From contig OZ242200.1 in assembly GCA_965205995.1 (NCBI GenBank), positions 4,154,001-4,218,000 of the forward strand: a stretch of DNA of 64,000 bases, read 5' to 3'. The translations under genes and the position numbers were made by a program. Source of the stretch: MPNO01 sp965205995 (lineage in GTDB: Bacteria; Pseudomonadota; Alphaproteobacteria; MPNO01). The notes under the pieces were generated by a model. The model saw only the letters and a list, made by a program, of their open reading frames with translations. It was not told the DNA's origin and did not search any database. Shown here one piece after another: positions 60,958-64,000 of the stretch; the first letter of the stretch is position 1, and the number at the start of each line of letters is the position of its first letter.

Positions 60958-61821
60958 GTGGTACAGCTCCTGGAAAGCGATATCCGCACAAGCGAGGTGC
61001 TCGCCTGGACGGGCGTGCATTTGTTCCACTTCCATGCCTCGTCTTGTTCGCAGAAGACGCGGATCGTCCTCAATTTGAAGGGCGTCGGCTGGCAGGCCCA
61101 TCCGGTCGACATATCCAGCGACGAGAACCTGGACGAATGGTTTCTCGGCATCAATCCGCGCGGGCTGGTGCCGGTGCTGGTCATCGACGGCGCGGTCCAT
61201 ATCGAGAGCAACGATATCGTCTCGCTGCTCGATCGGCGGTTTCCCGAGCCCCGCCTGATCCCCGAGGGCAGCGAAGCGGAAATGGCCGCGCTGCTGCGCC
61301 ACGAGGACGAGCTGCACCACGATTTGCGGACGATCTCGTTCCGCTTTACCCAGCCGAGGGGGCGCGAGCCCAAATCGAAGGAAGCGCTCGCCGGGTACCG
61401 CGCCGGCGGCAGCGGCACCGTGCTGGGCGATGCGGACCCCAACAAGGGCGCCGAGATCGCCTTTTGGGAACGCATCGCGCGCGACGGGATCACCGACGAC
61501 GCCATCCGGGCCTCCGCGGCGCGCTTCCGGCGATCCTTCGAAGACCTCGATCGCCGGCTGGACTCCACCCCCTATTTGATGGGCGAGCGGTTGAGCATGG
61601 CCGACATCGCCTGGTTCATCTATGTCAACCGGCTGATCCGCTGCGGCTGGCCGGTCGAGCGTCTGCACCCCAATCTGTTCGCCTGGTTCCGCCCGCTCCG
61701 CGCGCGCCCCGAATTCGCCCGCGAGGTCGAGGTGTCGCCGGAGATCCAGAGGGCGGTCGACGAGAACCAGCGCCGCCAACGCGAAGCCGGCAAGACGCTG
61801 ATCGACGTCGCCGGTCTCTGA
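60958..61821 (+). CDS. Glutathione S-transferase family protein
   Basis: A 287-residue GST with the thioredoxin-fold start FHFHASSCSQKTRIVLNLKG (Ser/Cys active-site loop) and NPRGLVPVLVIDG plus IESNDIVSLLD, then an enlarged helical domain (GERLSMADIAWFIYVNRLI). The GTG start at 60958 is preceded by GGGAGGAGGCAAC. It is one of six GST-like genes in the window and lies between the DUF2157 pair and a BCCT transporter. Confidence 0.9.
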   Translation: MVQLLESDIRTSEVLAWTGVHLFHFHASSCSQKTRIVLNLKGVGWQAHPVDISSDENLDEWFLGINPRGLVPVLVIDGAVHIESNDIVSLLDRRFPEPRLIPEGSEAEMAALLRHEDELHHDLRTISFRFTQPRGREPKSKEALAGYRAGGSGTVLGDADPNKGAEIAFWERIARDGITDDAIRASAARFRRSFEDLDRRLDSTPYLMGERLSMADIAWFIYVNRLIRCGWPVERLHPNLFAWFRPLRARPEFAREVEVSPEIQRAVDENQRRQREAGKTLIDVAGL

Positions 61822-61943
61822 GCGGCGCGCGGCCTCCCTCCGGCGGGGGGCGGCGCCGCTTGCATGCGGTTCCCCGTCTGTTAGGGTTCTTGCCGTCGCG
61901 TATCGCACCGTGGCGGAGTTGGCGTCGCACAGGGGAGGACGAG

Positions 61944-63599
61944 GTGTCGTCAAGGACCAGGGAAGACCTGATAGCGAAATCCGGCCTGATGCAGGGGCTG
62001 CATTCCGGCATGGGCCTTGCGGCCAAGGGCATGGTGGTCGCATTCGTGGTCTTCACGGTGCTCAACGTGGAGTTCGCCAACGGGGTCTACACCGCGATCC
62101 GCGGCTGGATCGAGGCCTCGCTGAGCTGGTATTACATCGTCGTCGTCATGGGGCTGGTGCTGTTCTGCCTCATCATGATGTTCTCGAGGTTCGGCTCCAT
62201 CCGCCTGGGCGACGACGATTCGCGCCCCGAATTCAGCAATTTCTCATGGTTCGCCATGCTGTTCTCGGCCGGGGTCGGGATCGGCATCCTGTTCTTCGGC
62301 GTCGCCGAGCCGATCTTCTATTTCGACAACTCGGGCGCCTTCGGCTACCCGAACAACCCGCATGCCGATGTCGCCGGCGCGACGTCCATGGACCTGACCC
62401 GCGCGGTGCACGCGATGCGGGTCACCTATTTCCACTGGGGCTTCCACGGCTGGGCGGTCTACGTGGTGGTCGGTCTCTGCCTCGCCTATTTCGGCTTTCG
62501 CAAGAAGCTGCCGTTCACCATGCGCTCGGCGCTTTACCCGATCATCGGCGACCGGATCTACGGTCCCATCGGACATGGCGTCGATTTGCTCGCGGTGTTC
62601 GGCACGATCTTCGGGGTCGCGACCTCGCTCGGCCTCGGGGTCAACCAGATGGCGACCGGGCTGAACGTGCTGTTCGGCGTCGATCCCGGCATCGTGACCC
62701 AGATCATCCTGATCGTCGTCATCTCCATCGTAGCGACGTTTTCGGCGGTCTCCGGCGTCGGCAACGGCATCCGCATCATCTCCGAGTGGAACATCTGGCT
62801 GTCGCTCGTGCTGCTCGCCTTCTTCCTGTTCGGCGGGCCGTTCAAGTGGCTGATGGGCTTCTTCGTCACCTCGCTCGGCGACTATCTCTGGAACGTGATC
62901 CCGATGGGGTTCTGGACCGCCGGCACCGAGAAGGAGATCGCCTGGCAGGGCGGCTGGACGATCTTCTACTGGGGCTGGTGGATATCCTGGGCGCCCTTCG
63001 TCGGGCTGTTCATCGCGCGCATCAGCCGCGGCCGGACGATCCGCGAGTTCATGGTCGGCGTGATGTTCGTTCCCACCACGATCGCCTTCTTCTGGCTCTG
63101 CATGTTCGGCGGCAACGCGATCTACATGGAGCTCAACGCGGCCGGCGGCGTCGGCACCGCCGGCGTCATCGATCTGGTGAAGGCGTGGAACCTGCCAGCG
63201 GCGCTCTACGGGACCATCGAGCGCCTGACCGACATCTCCACCCTGCAATGGGTGATGTCGGCTTTGGCCACCCTCCTGCTGGCGACCTGGTTCATCACCT
63301 CGTCCGATTCGGGCACGCTGGTGATCACCACCATGCTGTCCATGGGGGACGACGACCCGCCGCGGCGCTTCCGCATCGTCTGGGGGCTGGGCGAGGGCTT
63401 CGTGGCCGCGGTGCTGCTGCTCGCGGGCGGGCTCCAGGCGCTTCAGACGGCGGCGATCGCGGCGGCGCTGCCGATCTCGGTCATCCTGATCTTCATGGCC
63501 TACGGGCTGCTGAAATCGCTGTCCGAGGACAGCTCGGCGGTTGCCGCGCCCGCCAGCGAACCGGACGAGGCGGCGGCCGCACCGGTCAGCCCCGGCTGA
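61944..63599 (+). CDS. BCCT-family betaine/carnitine/choline transporter
   Basis: A 551-residue inner-membrane transporter with about twelve helices. FSAGVGIGILFFGVAEPIFYFD is the hallmark Gly-rich segment, the family signature WISWAPFVGLFIARISRGR is present, and GTAGVIDLVKAWNLPAALYG and WFITSSDSGTLVITTML follow. It takes up a quaternary ammonium compound (betaine, choline, carnitine or DMSP) by ion coupling. The N-terminus starts with GTG at 61944 after AGGGGAGGACGAG, and the C-terminus is short (EDSSAVAAP), without a long osmosensing tail. It ends inside a converging HTH gene. Confidence 0.92.
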   Translation: MSSRTREDLIAKSGLMQGLHSGMGLAAKGMVVAFVVFTVLNVEFANGVYTAIRGWIEASLSWYYIVVVMGLVLFCLIMMFSRFGSIRLGDDDSRPEFSNFSWFAMLFSAGVGIGILFFGVAEPIFYFDNSGAFGYPNNPHADVAGATSMDLTRAVHAMRVTYFHWGFHGWAVYVVVGLCLAYFGFRKKLPFTMRSALYPIIGDRIYGPIGHGVDLLAVFGTIFGVATSLGLGVNQMATGLNVLFGVDPGIVTQIILIVVISIVATFSAVSGVGNGIRIISEWNIWLSLVLLAFFLFGGPFKWLMGFFVTSLGDYLWNVIPMGFWTAGTEKEIAWQGGWTIFYWGWWISWAPFVGLFIARISRGRTIREFMVGVMFVPTTIAFFWLCMFGGNAIYMELNAAGGVGTAGVIDLVKAWNLPAALYGTIERLTDISTLQWVMSALATLLLATWFITSSDSGTLVITTMLSMGDDDPPRRFRIVWGLGEGFVAAVLLLAGGLQALQTAAIAAALPISVILIFMAYGLLKSLSEDSSAVAAPASEPDEAAAAPVSPG

Positions 63600-64000
63600 G
63601 GGGCCTTTCCCGGCGCCTCTCTTTCGCCCAGGCCTCGAGATCGGCGCGGGCGTAGGCGATCCGCGTCTCGAATTTGTGGAACGCGGGGCCCTTGCCGGCC
63701 GCCCGGTAGCGATCGAGGGTGCGCGGCGAGAGCGTGAGGAATGCCGCGGCCTCCCGCGTGGTGAGGAATCTCGGTTGCCCGCCCGCGGCGGGGCCCGTGT
63801 CACGATGGTCGGGCGGGATCTCGACCAGCGCGCCCAGGGCGGCCGGGTCCGGCGCCAGGGAAGCGGCTGCCTCCTCGCTGCCCGCCAGCGCCCGCGCGAT
63901 GGCGGCGCGCTCGGCTTCGTTCGCGGTGGCGCGCATCCATGCCCGCACCCGCTGGACCGTGGAAAGCCGGGTCGACGCCCCGTTCCTGAGCTTGGCTACG
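63586..64000 (-). CDS. Helix-turn-helix protein, excisionase-like, cut by the window edge
   Basis: The C-terminal about 60 residues form a MerR/excisionase-type HTH (FLTTREAAAFLTLSPRTLDR and YARADLEAWAKERRRERP), a common DNA-binding domain of mobile-element and phage genes. The frame remains open to base 64000 and the upstream residues (AKLRNGASTRLSTVQRVRAW) also look coding, reminiscent of another HTH, so the gene probably begins outside. A GTG at 63948 is the internal alternative start. The stop overlaps the BCCT gene by 14 bases. Confidence 0.65.
   Translation of the reverse strand, partial: VAKLRNGASTRLSTVQRVRAWMRATANEAERAAIARALAGSEEAAASLAPDPAALGALVEIPPDHRDTGPAAGGQPRFLTTREAAAFLTLSPRTLDRYRAAGKGPAFHKFETRIAYARADLEAWAKERRRERPLSRG

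Noticed and set aside
62244..63803. 519-residue open frame opposite the BCCT gene
   Set aside because: Antisense to a complete transporter gene; no motif.

Overview
The window is a high-GC chromosomal segment (roughly two thirds G+C by eye) from an alphaproteobacterium. The best taxonomic clue is the run ribF-ileS-lspA-(DUF3035/BamF-type lipoprotein)-M16-M16, with pgi-mutL further on; the BamF-type lipoprotein is confined to Alphaproteobacteria. The many acyl-CoA, CaiB, Rieske and GST genes suggest a metabolically versatile, perhaps marine or host-associated Rhodospirillales-like bacterium. That placement is inference; no rRNA is present.

Layout. 0-7.6 kb: a truncated SDR and an acyl-CoA synthetase (minus), an oligoendopeptidase F overlapping a UbiB/ABC1 kinase (plus), then bioB, rpsU and a VOC protein (minus). 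7.7-15.3 kb: the housekeeping block ribF, ileS, lspA, bamF-like and two M16 peptidases (one active, one without the zinc motif), mostly overlapping or tightly spaced. 15.3-16.7 kb: a protein with two class II aldolase-like domains. 16.8-22.47 kb: a small degraded genomic island of visibly lower GC. It holds a truncated P4-type integrase, an IS3 transposase remnant, a large palindrome, ynfA, a remnant of a GmrSD/DUF1524 restriction protein, an intact DUF1611 + ornithine-racemase-like pair and an IS1182-like remnant. 22.47-25.5 kb: pgi-mutL resume the housekeeping block.

25.7-40.8 kb is catabolic and metabolic: a DUF2339 membrane protein, a Rieske dioxygenase (alpha and beta) divergent from DUF1989, and a minus-strand operon metY > alpha/beta hydrolase > acyl-CoA dehydrogenase > APH-type kinase > DUF6285. 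That operon has the parts of the eukaryotic ACAD10/11 fusion as separate genes. An acyl-CoA ligase, gluQ, an AlkA-type glycosylase, a carboxylesterase and a CaiB CoA-transferase follow. 40.86-41.91 kb is a compact two-nuclease cassette (RusA plus a Holliday-junction-resolvase-like PD-(D/E)XK protein whose C-terminal piece lies in another frame). 41.9-48.05 kb: a DMT transporter, two tandem GSTs, an RlmI-like methyltransferase, panB-panC and an overlapping pair coding for a 90-residue protein and a HEPN protein.

48.05-64 kb: a gene-free stretch with a bipartite inverted repeat, a flavin reductase, tRNA-Arg(ACG), and a catabolic neighbourhood (D-tartrate-dehydratase-like enolase, VOC protein, LysR regulator, 8-oxoguanine-deaminase-like amidohydrolase, homocysteine methyltransferase family, FAD monooxygenase). 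Three GST-family genes, a DUF2157/GDYXXLXY membrane pair, a sixth GST, a BCCT transporter and a helix-turn-helix protein running off the edge follow.

The most unusual signals are the RusA/AHJR-like nuclease pair, the DUF1611-racemase pair inside the degraded island, the split ACAD10/11-type operon and the small-protein/HEPN pair. No CRISPR array or rRNA was seen.
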